Source of the DNA: Gerris lacustris
Taxonomy: Eukaryota > Arthropoda > Insecta > Hemiptera > Gerridae
Length of the DNA stretch: 64,000 bases
Direction of reading: 5' to 3'
NCBI GenBank assembly: GCA_951217055.1
Contig: OX578283.1
Span: 32,325,760-32,389,759, forward strand
The position numbers and the translations under genes were made by a program. Below the pieces are notes generated by a model. That model was given only the letters and a program-made list of their open reading frames with translations, was not told where the DNA came from and made no database searches. How positions within the stretch are numbered: the stretch's first letter is position 1; each line of letters begins with the position of its first letter. Shown in pieces: positions 55,701 to 62,690 of the stretch.

Positions 55701-58182
55701 CATATACCAGTGGTAGTCTCCCACCTCTACAATAGGTTGGCTTCATGGTTTGTTGTGTGCAATTCCCTTGTAGCTTCGATTATTATTCTGGGGGTTTGAT
55801 TCAAATTGCGGAAACATTAGGATAATTATCCCCCACCTTATGTTTTTTGAGATTCTTTTTGTAGTAATTGTTTAATTATTTTTTTATCTACTGTACAATG
55901 TTCATAGATGGTTTTTACCTGGGTGAAGATGATGTAGAGAGGGACAAGTTGTTATCAGGACTACGTGAGTACTCTCTTATCAGTGATATCGGTAACTTGT
56001 TTGATAATCACTCTCTACTAATGGTCATGAGGCTTTACCTTCTCACCCTAATGAAACATACTGGAGTCAACCCTTTTTCTACGTATGTACAACCATCTCT
56101 TTTAATAAAATAAGATAATATTTTATTGTTTTACCTTTTTGTACATTCAATAGTTATCTCTTGATCGTTTATAATCATACTGTCTTACATCTTACTTTTT
56201 TCTTGACCAATGTGACCCAACCTTTTCAAAGTGTACTAAAACATGGCGAGTAAGACTGGGATGGTTTTACTCGACTCATAAAAACATTTAAAAAAAAAAA
56301 ATTATAAATGTCAAGAGATATTTAAATTATGTAAATCTTTAAGCCCAGGTTATATTGGTTGAATAAAAGGGTGAGTTAGTATTCACTCTTCTACTTGCCT
56401 AATGTTGACAGAAGGGCGTGTCTAGTGCCCAGACCCATCCAAAGTTTCAGCGAGGAGGCAACCACTCGCCTATTTGCCTCCCTCCACTACCTTATTTTTA
56501 CATTCCCCCCTACTAGACCGCTTACTCACCCTGAGTAAACTTTCAGGTAAGCGGCAATAGAGTAGATAGACCAAGTTGAGTTTTGTTGACTGCTAGCCTC
56601 CTTGAGATTCAAACCTGCAGCCAACTCGCCATAATACTTGTCCAATATGACCCGACCTTTTCAGAGAGTTCTAAAACATGGCGAGTAAGACTGGGATGAT
56701 TTTACTCAACTTATGCAACCTGAGTTTTAGAATTATCTTTCACTGTTAGGGAATGGATCATTTAAACATCTCTGAAAATATGAACCGTGTGATGCTACCT
56801 TCTTCATTCCCCATGTCATGAAAATATTTCTTTTGAAAGATTGTTAGCTTAAAAAATGATCATATTATATTCGAATAGCAACCAATCACAAACTATTGTT
56901 TTCGTAAATTTAAGTGGTGAATTGTCATTGTTAATCTTCCAATTGAATGCTGTGCCTGTAAAATGCAATGTTTTTAGTTTATCAATCTATAACCATCAGG
57001 ATAATAACAAGTAAGTTTTATATCCTTAGTCTTCTAACTAGTTAAGTTAGTCAACTTTATTTAAATATTTAATTTTGTAGTATTGGATGGGTGACTGTTT
57101 TGAACTAACTGATTTTTATTTTTCCTCACCTTCTCCGAAGGTATATAGGAAAAGTACTGTTGTCACCTAAGAAATCCGAAACCGAGATTTCAACGGAATT
57201 ATCCATTTTGGGTGTTTTTAAGACGATTTGAGTGGTTTTTAGCTGGATGTCAGTCTGTCTGTCTGTGTCACACATAATTCCCACAGTTTTTAAGCTAGAG
57301 AGTTGAAACTTAGCACAAAAATCAGTCCTAACACGTAGTTTTGCTACCCGGGAAATCAACATTTTCCACCATCTTGAACCCAGTTTGTTGAGTCAGCAAA
57401 ACTTAAAAAAAAATCGTAAAAAATCAAAAAGTGGTCAAATTGAGTTAAAATTTGGCACGATTGTACCTCTCTTTATGATAAACAAATTCACCAAATTTCA
57501 TTTTGATATTGGCTGCCATTTTGAAGTTATTAATTTTTTAATTATGAAACTTTGACGTTTAATAATACCAAAAGTATAAATACGTTTTTTACATTTAGAA
57601 TATCGTTAAAACCGATAAAAAGTAAGGAACAAATATTTTTTTTGTTTATTTTAAGTGAGCTCTGATTCTCTGCTTTTATCTTACTTCCCACTTCAGTTGC
57701 TTCTTCCACATATTTTAATATTACCGATATGAGATATTTTCGAAGTTCTCTACTACCTCAAAGAAACATTTCCCCAATTTCACCCTCTGTACCTCTTTCT
57801 ATTTCTTGTCACCTCTATCCTAGTTAAAAATATTTTATCTTTAGATTTTCTTTCTTGTCTAGAGGAGGATATAACTCAAAGAGATTAAACTAGTATTTCT
57901 ACTGATGATGACTATGGTTCGATGTTTTTGTGAGTTTATACACTAATGACTTCATAAAAACCAAGAATCTTTTTATTATAGTCAAAGTTTTGTACATATA
58001 TTTGTTTGTTTATTGTTACAGTGGATGTTGGAATGATATCAATATGAAGGAGTTATATCTCTCAACAATACATCTAGCTGGGTTACTTCTCTACCAGGAC
58101 CGCAGTACTGAGGACGGAAGTAATGATGTTCCTTGGTTCGAACCATTCACAGATCAACCTCCCACAACTCCAGACACCAACT
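31209..58182 (+). CDS. HERC1: HERC1 E3 ubiquitin ligase, N-terminal 22 coding exons (partial)
   Basis: HERC1 is a very large HECT-type ubiquitin ligase with two RCC1-like propellers, linked to membrane traffic and protein turnover. The 22 exons here sum to 3877 nt (1292 codons plus one base), all in compatible phase with GT/AG borders. The ATG at 31209 fits the family start: a SxW...S[IV]ATREGVxxLYxxLxxNK block. Then come VRLGLSLLFSLLNQ-W, LPALSLASESLVSP, the VQRGSL-LLEW block, CEVYVWG, and RCC1 blades with YSWGE, YTWGDGDGGKLG, WSFGSG-IGALGHGDT, WGVNDKGQCGLG and ISAGTSHSIVWTSLP. Downstream are ECIAVGATLLLPPLRERLHLLQSLLPQG and DHLNRLLPLD. The usual protein is near 4,800 residues, so SPRY, WD40, second propeller and HECT lie outside or are missing. 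I see no frameshift. HERC2 was considered; the N-terminal and propeller blocks fit HERC1 better. Confidence 0.94.
31347..32919 (+). other. HERC1 intron 1, 5' part
   Basis: AT-rich intron DNA with no second gene or mobile-element boundary recognised before the LINE remnant. Confidence 0.5.
32925..33425 (-). pseudogene. Degraded non-LTR retrotransposon ORF2 3' end
   Basis: In HERC1 intron 1, antisense. On the minus strand, blocks match the post-reverse-transcriptase region of insect Jockey/R1-like LINEs. They include RKLVLSAVNSTLLY, a YRK...Q-R block followed by LRIACSS, and the IPIDLL-ERK equivalent. The C-terminal zinc-knuckle-like RYWGEEKDDVEHT corresponds to C-YCG-----EH-LF. Frameshifts and stops are frequent. 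The plus-strand 108-residue ORF over it is a shadow. Confidence 0.7.
33553..33786 (+). CDS. HERC1: HERC1 exon 2
   Basis: 78 codons, phase 0 both ends, acceptor GTTTTAG and donor ATG|GTAATC. Contains SQLRLARS...HRRLTVLKRILYAYSAKY, matching the SQLALAK...RKRLLVLQR block of HERC1. Confidence 0.9.
33940..34035 (+). repeat. Fragment of a dispersed repeat (GGTTGAAATTAATATGG motif)
   Basis: The phrase GGTTGAAATTAATATGGAATCAACAA with its AAGCAATGG-like lead recurs inverted at 63690-63765, and once more in plus orientation at the window end (63957-64000). Lies in HERC1 intron 2. Confidence 0.6.
36371..36569 (+). CDS. HERC1: HERC1 exon 3
   Basis: Acceptor TTTTGTTTAG, donor ATAG|GTATTA; leaves one base. 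Encodes VRLGLSLLFSLLNQNW, equivalent to the VRTGLSLLFALLRQSW block of HERC1. The following intron is the one invaded by the LTR retrotransposon. Confidence 0.9.
37635..37701. repeat. (TA)n microsatellite next to the LTR element
   Basis: About 33 TA units ending 35 bp before the left LTR. Confidence 0.96.
37736..38905 (+). repeat. Left LTR
   Basis: 1170 bp. Contains TATATAAAAG at 37907-37916 as a core promoter and AATAAA at 38573-38578 as a poly(A) signal, in the correct order for a U3-R-U5 layout. An unusual run of eight C is near its 3' end. Confidence 0.92.
38908..38925 (+). promoter_or_regulatory. Primer-binding site (tRNA-Lys type)
   Basis: TTGGCTCCCCAACGTGGG lies two bases after the left LTR. 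It is one substitution and a small shift from the TGGCGCCCAACGTGGGG that pairs with the 3' end of insect tRNA-Lys. Confidence 0.75.
39254..40315 (+). CDS. Gag-like / integrase C-terminal fusion ORF of the LTR element
   Basis: Intact 353-residue frame. Residues 1-50 form a Gag-like amphipathic coiled coil (MEELLSKVNELIKSNQ and on). Residues 51-140 are Asn/Ser/Asp-rich linker. From about 160 the sequence is the end of a retroviral-type integrase core: HPQSNRAERSIRDI, where the E is in the position of the third catalytic residue of D,D-35-E, then WAHHLGDVEFSLNAT and the TGMTPIEAQFG segment. Residues 275-345 are the GPY/F module (FHLGDLVLV, KYEGPYVI, GIFHGSMMKPYY). The zinc-finger HHCC part, the first two catalytic Asp, and all of protease and RT are absent. 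A deletion has joined gag to pol in frame. Whether it is translated or useful is unknown. Confidence 0.85.
   Translation: MEELLSKVNELIKSNQDVIRSNQERQNVNIENQKILMTKLTELMDKKKKINDDTVPDVPYESPNVNNNNSDKGDLTDNDRSCQNMNNNNVDLNLPKPSNDSSINLATEPDFNREVIHIANSQGNPHPMETISSEKEVSPISFSLQIERKISREKINLKPRFVPIRHPQSNRAERSIRDIIEKLRICLDGHHYKWAHHLGDVEFSLNATECITTGMTPIEAQFGIKPIRPWEHHPLLRYVRDNIKENNEINKLVKERIRSCRNNKNLIYDRGKKIKKFHLGDLVLVKALNVSHKNRRIVAKFLPKYEGPYVIKKCFDRGSYLLIDPVKIDKIRGIFHGSMMKPYYRDEQGMFQI
40316..40830 (+). other. Non-coding internal region of the LTR element
   Basis: AT-rich sequence between the ORF stop and the purine tract. No env-like frame or second ORF. Contains ACAACTGTACTCTGC near 40768 in a locally GC-richer patch. 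Confidence 0.6.
40831..40845 (+). promoter_or_regulatory. Polypurine tract of the LTR element
   Basis: CCAGGAGGGGGCAGA immediately before the right LTR; the usual plus-strand primer position. Confidence 0.75.
40846..42015 (+). repeat. Right LTR
   Basis: Same 1170-bp sequence as the left LTR with no difference seen on line-by-line comparison. TATATAAAAG at 41017-41026 could fire into HERC1 intron 3 in the sense direction. Confidence 0.92.
42190..42661 (-). mobile_element. tRNA-derived SINE (family 2), long copy with internal duplication
   Basis: On the minus strand it starts GGGAGCCAGGGTGGCCGAGG (A-box region, Leu/Ser-tRNA-like). It reaches CGTGGGTTCGATCCCGGG (B box) after a long variable-arm-like spacer. 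Its body has a duplication of about 102 bp, each half carrying CCCCTGAGGGG and a GGGTTCGATCC-like or GGTTCGAGG string. Lies 175 bp downstream of the LTR element. The plus-strand ORFs are shadows. Confidence 0.75.
43142..43327 (+). CDS. HERC1: HERC1 exon 4
   Basis: Acceptor GTGCTAG, donor CAAG|GTAATA. Encodes the LPALSLASESLVSPLAIDTLNQVSKFL block, close to the HERC1 family. A mobile element begins about 40 bp after the donor. Confidence 0.9.
43363..44200 (+). mobile_element. CTCGGCTTCGCCTC-type element, copy 1 (HERC1 intron 4)
   Basis: Begins CACGGCAGCAAAATTA about 40 bp after exon 4. It has an inverted partner TTTTTCTGCCGTTAATA near 43880, then a cluster of variants of CCTGCCTCGGCTTCGCCTCGTCAG (43975-44095). 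It ends with a hairpin CAGCAAAATTCCATTTTGCTG and CCTAGTGACATAAATAACTATT. A short tandem of AAAGTGTCAGCAAAA occurs at 43442-43512. No coding capacity. The class is unknown to me. Confidence 0.75.
44357..44481 (+). mobile_element. 5'-truncated LINE 3' end with (GTAA)n tail
   Basis: A frame at 44374-44457 reads VRGWRRKALDRVEWAVVIKE then AKALQGL and stop. This fits the C-terminal end of an insect non-LTR retrotransposon ORF2 (DR--W---VKEAKA--G). It is followed within ten bases by GTAAGTAAGTAAG, a simple-repeat tail of the kind that ends several LINE clades. In HERC1 intron 4. Confidence 0.65.
45098..45324 (+). CDS. HERC1: HERC1 exon 5
   Basis: Acceptor TTTTTTTTTCTAG, donor GAG|GTAAAT. Encodes AELLLEVSVQRGSLCHLLEW followed by a variable linker and LPLYKAAILLL. 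Confidence 0.9.
45810..46635 (+). mobile_element. CTCGGCTTCGCCTC-type element, copy 2 (HERC1 intron 5)
   Basis: Same order as 43363-44200: TACTAGCGGCAGCAAAATTA, the inverted partner TTTTCTGCCGCTAGTA (46394-46410), TGCCTCGGCTTCGCCTC variants (46440-46560), then ATTCCATTTTGCTGCCTAG and TACATAAATAACTATTATATG. The two copies are of similar size (about 830 bp). It includes a long palindrome at 45900-45947. Its last bases lie directly before the exon 6 acceptor. Confidence 0.78.
45900..45947. repeat. 48-bp palindrome centred on CCTAGG
   Basis: 21-bp arms (18 of 21 paired) around CCTAGG. Each arm itself begins CAGCAAAAT, the same motif as the element's terminal hairpin. Confidence 0.85.
46642..46830 (+). 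CDS. HERC1: HERC1 exon 6 (start of RCC1-like propeller)
   Basis: 63 codons, phase 0. Encodes SEKCEVYVWGKHSPQL, opening the first RCC1-like domain. The acceptor TATGTTTAG lies about ten bases past the end of a mobile element, so the element supplies part of the branch-point and pyrimidine region. Confidence 0.9.
47040..47265 (+). CDS. HERC1: HERC1 exon 7 (RCC1 blades)
   Basis: Starts VEAGHNCTLVVFSNGEV and ends QVYSWGER, split over the Arg codon. The exon start is set by family alignment at the TTTAAG acceptor, since an earlier TTAATTAG gives a non-conserved extension. Confidence 0.88.
47458..47637 (+). CDS. HERC1: HERC1 exon 8 (RCC1 blade)
   Basis: Encodes KLIEGLSGLKVVQISAGFSHFGCVTSSGLVYTWGDGDGGKLG in classic RCC1 repeat order. 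Acceptor TTGTTACAG, donor TTGG|GTAAGT. Confidence 0.9.
47725..47996 (+). CDS. HERC1: HERC1 exon 9 (RCC1 blades)
   Basis: Begins GHGDNI, completing the previous blade, then VVCGSAFTLCLSSDGQKVWSFGSGEIGALGHGDTTSHSRPKLIEAL. The extra residue in DGQKVWSFG is also found in HERC1. Donor is GGATCC|GTTAGT. Confidence 0.9.
48089..48226 (+). CDS. HERC1: HERC1 exon 10 (RCC1 blade)
   Basis: 46 codons. VLEWGLSGVGS...IVDISVGNAHCLALTHEYE. The usual WG-G-LG motif is degenerate here, as in the corresponding HERC1 blade. Confidence 0.9.
48691..48986 (+). CDS. HERC1: HERC1 exon 11 (end of propeller)
   Basis: VLAWGVNDKGQCGLG, YQISAGTSHSIVWTSLPPDR and WHHPYCIDL. This closes the first RCC1-like domain and enters the helical region. 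Leaves two bases of an Arg codon. Confidence 0.9.
49691..49822 (+). CDS. HERC1: HERC1 exon 12
   Basis: Encodes REREVFAVLCLRLLSSHLSL through TPLRHYLFR. Phase 2 at both ends. Acceptor TATTTCGCAG, donor AG|GTAAAT. Confidence 0.88.
49960..50110 (+). CDS. HERC1: HERC1 exon 13
   Basis: VVKECIAVGATLLLPPLRERLHLLQSLLPQG, one of the best conserved HERC1 blocks outside the propellers. Donor CAG|GTGATT. Confidence 0.92.
50286..50435 (+). CDS. HERC1: HERC1 exon 14
   Basis: 50 codons, phase 0. RLLLGIIVSSLEDPKLAILLSF, equivalent to the QMQLDIILTSLQD block. Less conserved second half. Confidence 0.85.
50560..50727 (+). CDS. HERC1: HERC1 exon 15
   Basis: 56 codons, phase 0, with a Gly run and LRTLLASLHSHLLSRCF, similar to the HELLCSLQKQLLAF block. 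Supported by frame continuity and neighbours. Confidence 0.83.
50850..50973 (+). CDS. HERC1: HERC1 exon 16
   Basis: LLQGHIKSLIPLAQKIFSKAANLLGKH, matching the LLLPHATDIYSRSANLLKE block. Leaves one base. Confidence 0.87.
51857..52030 (+). CDS. HERC1: HERC1 exon 17
   Basis: DIVYHSIGGFVLSNLLHSLLMF...PLLSQLMAFLPSIDHLNRLLPLD, matching a conserved DLLPPLDCLNRLLP block. Confidence 0.9.
52874..52963 (+). CDS. HERC1: HERC1 exon 18
   Basis: 30 codons: CWLWCLDMERTCGLLIG, equivalent to WVWLVDLERTIALLIG. Too short for ORF calling, fixed by phase and homology. Confidence 0.88.
53441..53566 (+). CDS. HERC1: HERC1 exon 19
   Basis: GKCLGGMIFGQP...FWLNSSLLSNGLE, equivalent to GRCLGGMLQGSP...YWMKTPLFSDGVE. 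Acceptor TGTGTTTTAG, donor ATCA|GTGAGT. Confidence 0.88.
54028..54048. repeat. poly-A tract
   Basis: 21 A in HERC1 intron 19. Confidence 0.95.
54241..54520 (-). mobile_element. Degraded SINE family 2 fragment
   Basis: The phrase TTGAACCTAGCAATTAGGTC matches TCGAACCTAGCAATCAGGCC at about 42243-42262. The far end resembles the B-box/A-box region of the same family. Heavily diverged; in HERC1 intron 19. Confidence 0.5.
54603..54743 (+). CDS. HERC1: HERC1 exon 20
   Basis: PLLELFMNMMKPEHSIEP then an aromatic-rich stretch ending TKLPD. Weakly conserved, but both splice phases fit. Confidence 0.82.
55010..55340 (+). repeat. Dispersed repeat family B, copy 2
   Basis: Colinear with 9680-9990 over blocks TACTTTCTCATAT, TTTACACGTTTTGAGGTCC, CTGAGTCC, CAGAAAAATCATCCCC and ACTCTGA. 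In HERC1 intron 20. Confidence 0.7.
55908..56082 (+). CDS. HERC1: HERC1 exon 21
   Basis: DNHSLLMVMRLYLLTLMKHTGVNPF, equivalent to NESLLDTVSRFVLAALLKHTNL. Leaves two bases of a Thr codon. Confidence 0.86.
56204..56715. repeat. Direct repeats of about 75 bp flanking a SINE-like insert
   Basis: 56204-56280 and 56636-56712 share CAATGTGACCCAACCTTTTC-like text and AAAACATGGCGAGTAAGACTGGGATG. The segment between contains a minus-strand B-box-like GGTTTGAATCTC near 56605. In HERC1 intron 21. Confidence 0.65.
57115..57560 (+). repeat. Dispersed repeat family C, uninterrupted copy
   Basis: The full-length partner of the interrupted copy at 6545-8665, with a short GTCTGTCTGTCTGTGTC tract. In HERC1 intron 21, 460 bp before exon 22. 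Confidence 0.85.
58022..58182 (+). CDS. HERC1: HERC1 exon 22 (last certain exon)
   Basis: GCWNDINMKELYLSTIHLAGLLLYQDR...DVPWFEPF...PPTTPDTN. Low direct conservation. Supported by acceptor TGTTACAG, donor GTAAGT and phase continuity. Leaves one base (T). Confidence 0.8.
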
Positions 58183-59430
58183 GTAAGTCAAAATATTATA
58201 TTGTACTTCTGTTCTTTTCTATTCCTCAATAGACATCACTTTTCTATTTATTTTATTATTTATTTTAAATAATTAATATGCTATGTAATTCTTAAATGCT
58301 TTATATAAAAAAATGAATGGTTTTTAAGGGTTATATTTCGGACCTAACTTAAGGATCACAGAATATCAGTCTTAAAAACAGAATTAAAATACAATGAAAT
58401 ATTTTATATGATAAAAAACATAAATCTCTAGGATTAAATATTTGAAGCTCAAGAGCACTAAAAATAAAATATATATTATACATAAATAAATAAACATTAT
58501 GCTAGTGTGAAGAAAAATCTATCACCTGAATATTTTAATATCTAAAATAATTATTTCTTGGCAATAGAATATTTTAAATATTTGACTAAGCAATTTTAGA
58601 TATTTTTCAAATAATTGAATCAAATTACTTTTCCTGCTTTTAGTTGCTGAATCTTTAGAATTTTTTGTGCACAAAATTTATTGTTATTAGATTAATAATT
58701 TCTTTATTATAATTACAGATTTGTGTAAAATGTTGAGGGCGCTCCCTCCATTTTAAGTAATGTTAAACCTGGCTGTTACTAGACATGGCAAATATTACTA
58801 AATATTTAGCTATTATTTACACTAGAAACTCATGTATCCAAATTAAATGGAACTGGGCTTATTTCAGATGAACAATATTGTTTTTAAATAGTTCAGACTC
58901 CAGACACTGTTGAAGTATTTTATATACAATGGTTTAATTACTCCAGTTTTCATAGAAATGTATTATTATTATTTTTATTAAATGTCAAATGAATAAATAT
59001 ATCGACTCCGGTATCAGTGTGAGAATCCGATGTGATTATTAAATTGAATTATCTTATTGTTAGATTATAAATCAGCAACACAGACCATGGTAGCCACAAT
59101 TTCTTTGAAGTATGAGTGCAAACTTTCAATATCAGTTGCTGAGTTCTCTGTTCACCACTTAAAAATATGTATCCGTTCAGAATTTCAATTTCAGAATATA
59201 CTCAATAAAGAAACATACTCTGATTGTGATTGTGAGCGTCCTTCGATTATTCGTTTTTGACAAAATTACGGAAAAAAATTGAAAACTGCTACTGCATTAA
59301 ATTTTGTTTAAAGCTAGGAGATTTCTAAGTGGAAATGATATGTAAGATTCAACAGATCCTCGGGGATTAAGCAATGGGCACCATACCGATAAAACTCCCG
59401 TTTGCAAGATGGCCTTACAGCAGCAGAGAG
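58183..59430 (+). other. HERC1 downstream intron or intergenic DNA
   Basis: AT-rich. Apart from the speculative exon at 58719-58756 I see no further HERC1 coding block. A short ORF at 59057-59260 has no domain or splice support. Confidence 0.45.
58719..58756 (+). CDS. Candidate short terminal exon of HERC1 (speculative)
   Basis: A good acceptor (TATTATAATTACAG) is followed, in the phase exon 22 requires, by 12 codons and TAA. AATAAA follows at about 59203. Using it would end HERC1 at 1304 residues without HECT. Equally, the real next exon may lie beyond the window and this may be chance. Confidence 0.25.
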
Positions 59431-59596
59431 TGAAGCATGCTTTAGCTGGCCTGCCACATCCAGAAATAAGATTGTTATAGGTCTGTAAAGAGCCTGGTGA
59501 TGCAGGATCGTTAAATCACGATTAGAGAACTAGAAAATGAGGCTAGCATCAGCGTTGGATCCCAGCAAAATTTGTGCCAAAGCTGCTGACAATTAA

Positions 59597-60283
59597 CCCT
59601 TCGTGGCACGGCTGTAGTGGACAAACAAAGAGGCATGGGCGCCAATGCATTTTTCAAACCATAAATTGGTTAATCTTAATTGATTATCTAGATTGCGTTT
59701 TGGAAATGTTGAACAAAAAAGTCAATTGATATATTACATATTTATTTTCCAATGAAATCTTTAATTATAAAAATAAAAATTACTATAAAAAATCAGTAAT
59801 TAGTAATTACGCCTTCAGCGTTCTGACTTAGTATCGGGCTTTCAACCTTAATTATCAACCCTATTTATTATTATTAGTTGTCAAAGTCCTAAGATAACTC
59901 CTCACAACCATCATCCTAATCCGACAACTAATACAAAACCGAAAAATATTGATTATCCTAATCCGACAACTCATACAAAACCGAAAAATATTGATTATCC
60001 TAATCCGACAACTCATACAAAACCGAAAAATATTGATCGGATGGCATAATTTTTCTATAGCGGACATGGTGGCACGGGCGGCGAATATAGTACACCAAGC
60101 CAAATAAACACGGCAAAACAATGCAGAACAAAGCAATAATCAAAGCAAACTGTTTCATCTGTTTTAGGGGTCTCTAGTGGTAGGTTAAATTAAGGTTTTA
60201 TTATTCTCGCATCGTGAATCTGTGATTTGCAGAAACTTTTTTACTCGTGGCGCACTCCATGTGCCAGCCCGTGTCTCGAAGGG
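59597..60283. mobile_element. piggyBac-like MITE nested in a mariner fossil (687 bp)
   Basis: Both flanks are TTAA (59593-59596 and 60284-60287). Ends are CCCTTCGTGGCACGG and, inverted, CCCTTCGAGACACGG. A TTAA target with CCC-starting inverted ends is the piggyBac superfamily signature. Subterminal inverted similarity continues (GGCACATGGAG/AGGCATGGGCGCC). Contains a 42-bp tandem repeat and no transposase. Confidence 0.82.
59912..60036. repeat. 42-bp tandem repeat, three units
   Basis: Unit ATCCTAATCCGACAACT + CATACAAAACCGAAAAATATTG, nearly identical across three copies. The minus strand is open through it as a 14-residue repeat, an artefact of the period. It lies inside the piggyBac-like MITE. 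Confidence 0.92.
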
Positions 60284-60600
60284 TTAAGCAGAAGCAACCC
60301 TGCCCATTCTTCACATTTTATACAGAGTTTCCTGGCTAAACAACACACCCATGGTTTGTCAGGCTCCATACTCTCTTGATATGGTTCCGCGTGACTTCTG
60401 GCTTTTTCCCAAGTTGAAAATGCCTCTGGAGGGAACCATATTTCAGATCAGAGATGACGTCATGCAGAATGTGACAGACCAGCTGCGAGCCATCCCAAAA
60501 TAAGTGTTCTAGTGGTACTTCCGACAGTGGTAGAACTATTGGATGAAGAGTGTGGCTGCCCAGGGAACTTATTTCAAAGAAATTAGTTTAAGATTGTTTT

Positions 60601-62261
60601 ATCTGAATACAAATATGTTTTATTAAGATAGGTCGGATACTGAACACACCTCCCCACACACCTCCTGAACACACCCCTTGTATTAACAAGGGAACTTTTT
60701 TTTAGTTTAGTTGGAGGAACACTTGCATAATGTCACTATTACTAATTATGCAAAGTTTGTTATTTTTACTTTTAACTTTTTGATGGTTATGAAGAGGGTA
60801 ACAGATGACAGAATAGAGAGATAATTTTCTTTGTCGTAGACTACGGATCCTACAATTGAGAGCAACCTGTTATCTGTTTTAAACTTTGCTCTAAATTTCA
60901 ATTACAGGGAAGATATTCAAATATTTAAGTGTCAACTCAACGAGATAGAGGCAATCAAAATTAAATGCAGATCATTTTGGAATCCCAAATTATTAAACTT
61001 GGTTTTCCCGGGGTTGAGTACTTATAGATACTTAACAGATAATTAAACAGCTTCACAGCCAGATGTTCAAATTTAAAATGCTTCTTGTCTAAAAATTACT
61101 TAATCTCTTAAATAAATAAAGTGTTGATGTCTTTTAATAAGAGCATGTACGTTTTAAAAATAAAAATAAAGTGCTTTCCTGAGATGTTAAGATAAACTTG
61201 ACCTTGTAGTTTCTTTTTTGATTATTCTACATCCAATACATTTTATCAATGTTTCCTAAATGCTTAACGTGCTCTCCCGAGAAACAAAGTCTGGATACTT
61301 GGCAATTTCGATTTAATTCCTAAAGAGATTAGACGCGTTCCATAGTAATGTTGATGCGTAAAGTAGTTGTTCCTTCCGCCCTGTGACGGCTTTATACTAT
61401 TTCTTGTTGCAGCAGTAGTTATCGGGGCTAAAGTTAAAGAGAAAGGGGGTAGAAAGGAGAAGGTGTGAAATTTTTTTTATTGTTTTAATAATCAATATTA
61501 TCTCTTTGTAGTGGGGTAGAATGGGTTTATTTCTTTTTCAAAGTCACTCCTGTGTCAATATGAAGATGGCTTTTCTTTAAACTTATTGAAGTTCTTTTTT
61601 TTGAACAAGCTTCTTTTATTCCTTTGTTAGAACCTTTCTCCTGCATCTAATCATCTTACATTCATCCGTAAAACAAGGTAAGTTGTTTTATGTTAGTTAT
61701 CCTCTTTCAAATTTAATGCAATTGATTTATTTATTTATAATTATTTTAATTCTTATAAAGATTAAGTGTGTGATTGTAAAATACTAGGTTTACTCTTAGA
61801 TTAATTATAATGTGCTGAAATAACTTATAAAACAGAAATGTATTAGTTAATTCCCAAACTAGTTACCTAACAATATTAAATAACCCCTATATTCAAGATA
61901 ATTCTTGTTTATCATTAGCATTTCATCGTATTATTTTTAAGAACAATTTTAAAGAAAATATACATTTCAATTAAGTGTTAAATTTTTACACTTTTTAGCT
62001 TTCAAACACATTAAAAATGAATATTAAAAAATTTGGGATAGCCTTAAAAATCTGAAGAATTCAATTATCACAGTTTTATTCCCTTGAAATACCTCCCCTA
62101 GTAAATTACCTCTAATCCAATTAGTTTCTTGGGAAATGCAGTAGATTAAAAAGCAAATTAGCTGTGAGATGGTTAATGGTTCTGTCAAAATTTTAAGAAA
62201 TATATAAATGAAATATTGAATGAAACTCATAGAGCATAATTAATAAATGTAGAGTAAAAAG

Positions 62262-62263
<2 letters not shown>
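60601..62263. other. AT-rich DNA, no gene seen
   Basis: No exon, repeat terminus or RNA gene recognised. Confidence 0.4.

Positions 62264-62345
<82 letters not shown>
62264..62345. repeat. (TA)n microsatellite
   Basis: About 41 TA units. Confidence 0.97.
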
Positions 62346-62351
<6 letters not shown>

Positions 62352-62524
62352 CACAATAGCTCATTTTCAATATAAATTAGATTCAACCATTTTTATTCAC
62401 TAAAAATTGATGTAAGAAAAGGAACAAATAAAAACCAAAACTAAATTGTAGAGGAATTATCATAAACATTGATAATTGTAAAATATCATACTTAAAGAAT
62501 ATCTCAAGATTAATTTAATTCAAT

Positions 62525-62690
62525 TTTAAGTTTTTGGTAGTTGTCATACTACGGAAAGTTTAAATTTTAATTTAAATCAAATTATAATTATTATTTACTA
62601 CGGGAAACATCCCGGCGCGGGAGTGTATTTTTCACTGTCTGTTTCCCGTAGTAAATAATAATTATAATTTGATTTAGATTAATTTAATGT
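62525..62690. mobile_element. SINE family 1 tail fold-back
   Basis: A minus-strand SINE tail (TTTGGTAG...ATACTACGGAAAGTTTAAATTTTAATTTAAATC) runs into a perfect 36-bp inverted repeat (62573-62608 and 62641-62676) with a 32-bp loop containing CCCGGCGCGGGA. The right arm is the same tail in the other orientation. The tRNA-like head is missing. Confidence 0.82.

Larger units (their letters stand above)
59430..60600 (+). pseudogene. Mariner transposase fossil, split by a piggyBac-like insertion
   Basis: Left fragment near 59505-59580 reads ITIRELENEASISVGS, the helix-turn-helix region of mariner transposases. Right fragment 60348-60503 reads PMVCQAPYSLDMVPRDFWLF and on through PKLKMPLEGTIF...NVTDQLRAIPK, with a KSVAAQGTYFKEI remnant near 60550. 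These are the YSPDLAP-DFFLFPKLK and AIPK/ASQGDYF blocks; the third catalytic Asp (YSLD) is retained. The middle of the protein is deleted and stops are present, so it is dead. Confidence 0.75.

Noticed and set aside
31209..58182. HERC2 as the identity of the large gene
   Set aside because: HERC2 also starts with a short helical block and has RCC1 domains, but the ATREGV start, the order of blocks before the propeller and the LLLPPLRERL block fit HERC1.
59861..60136. 91-residue minus-strand ORF with 14-residue repeats
   Set aside because: Caused by the 42-bp tandem repeat in a piggyBac-like MITE.
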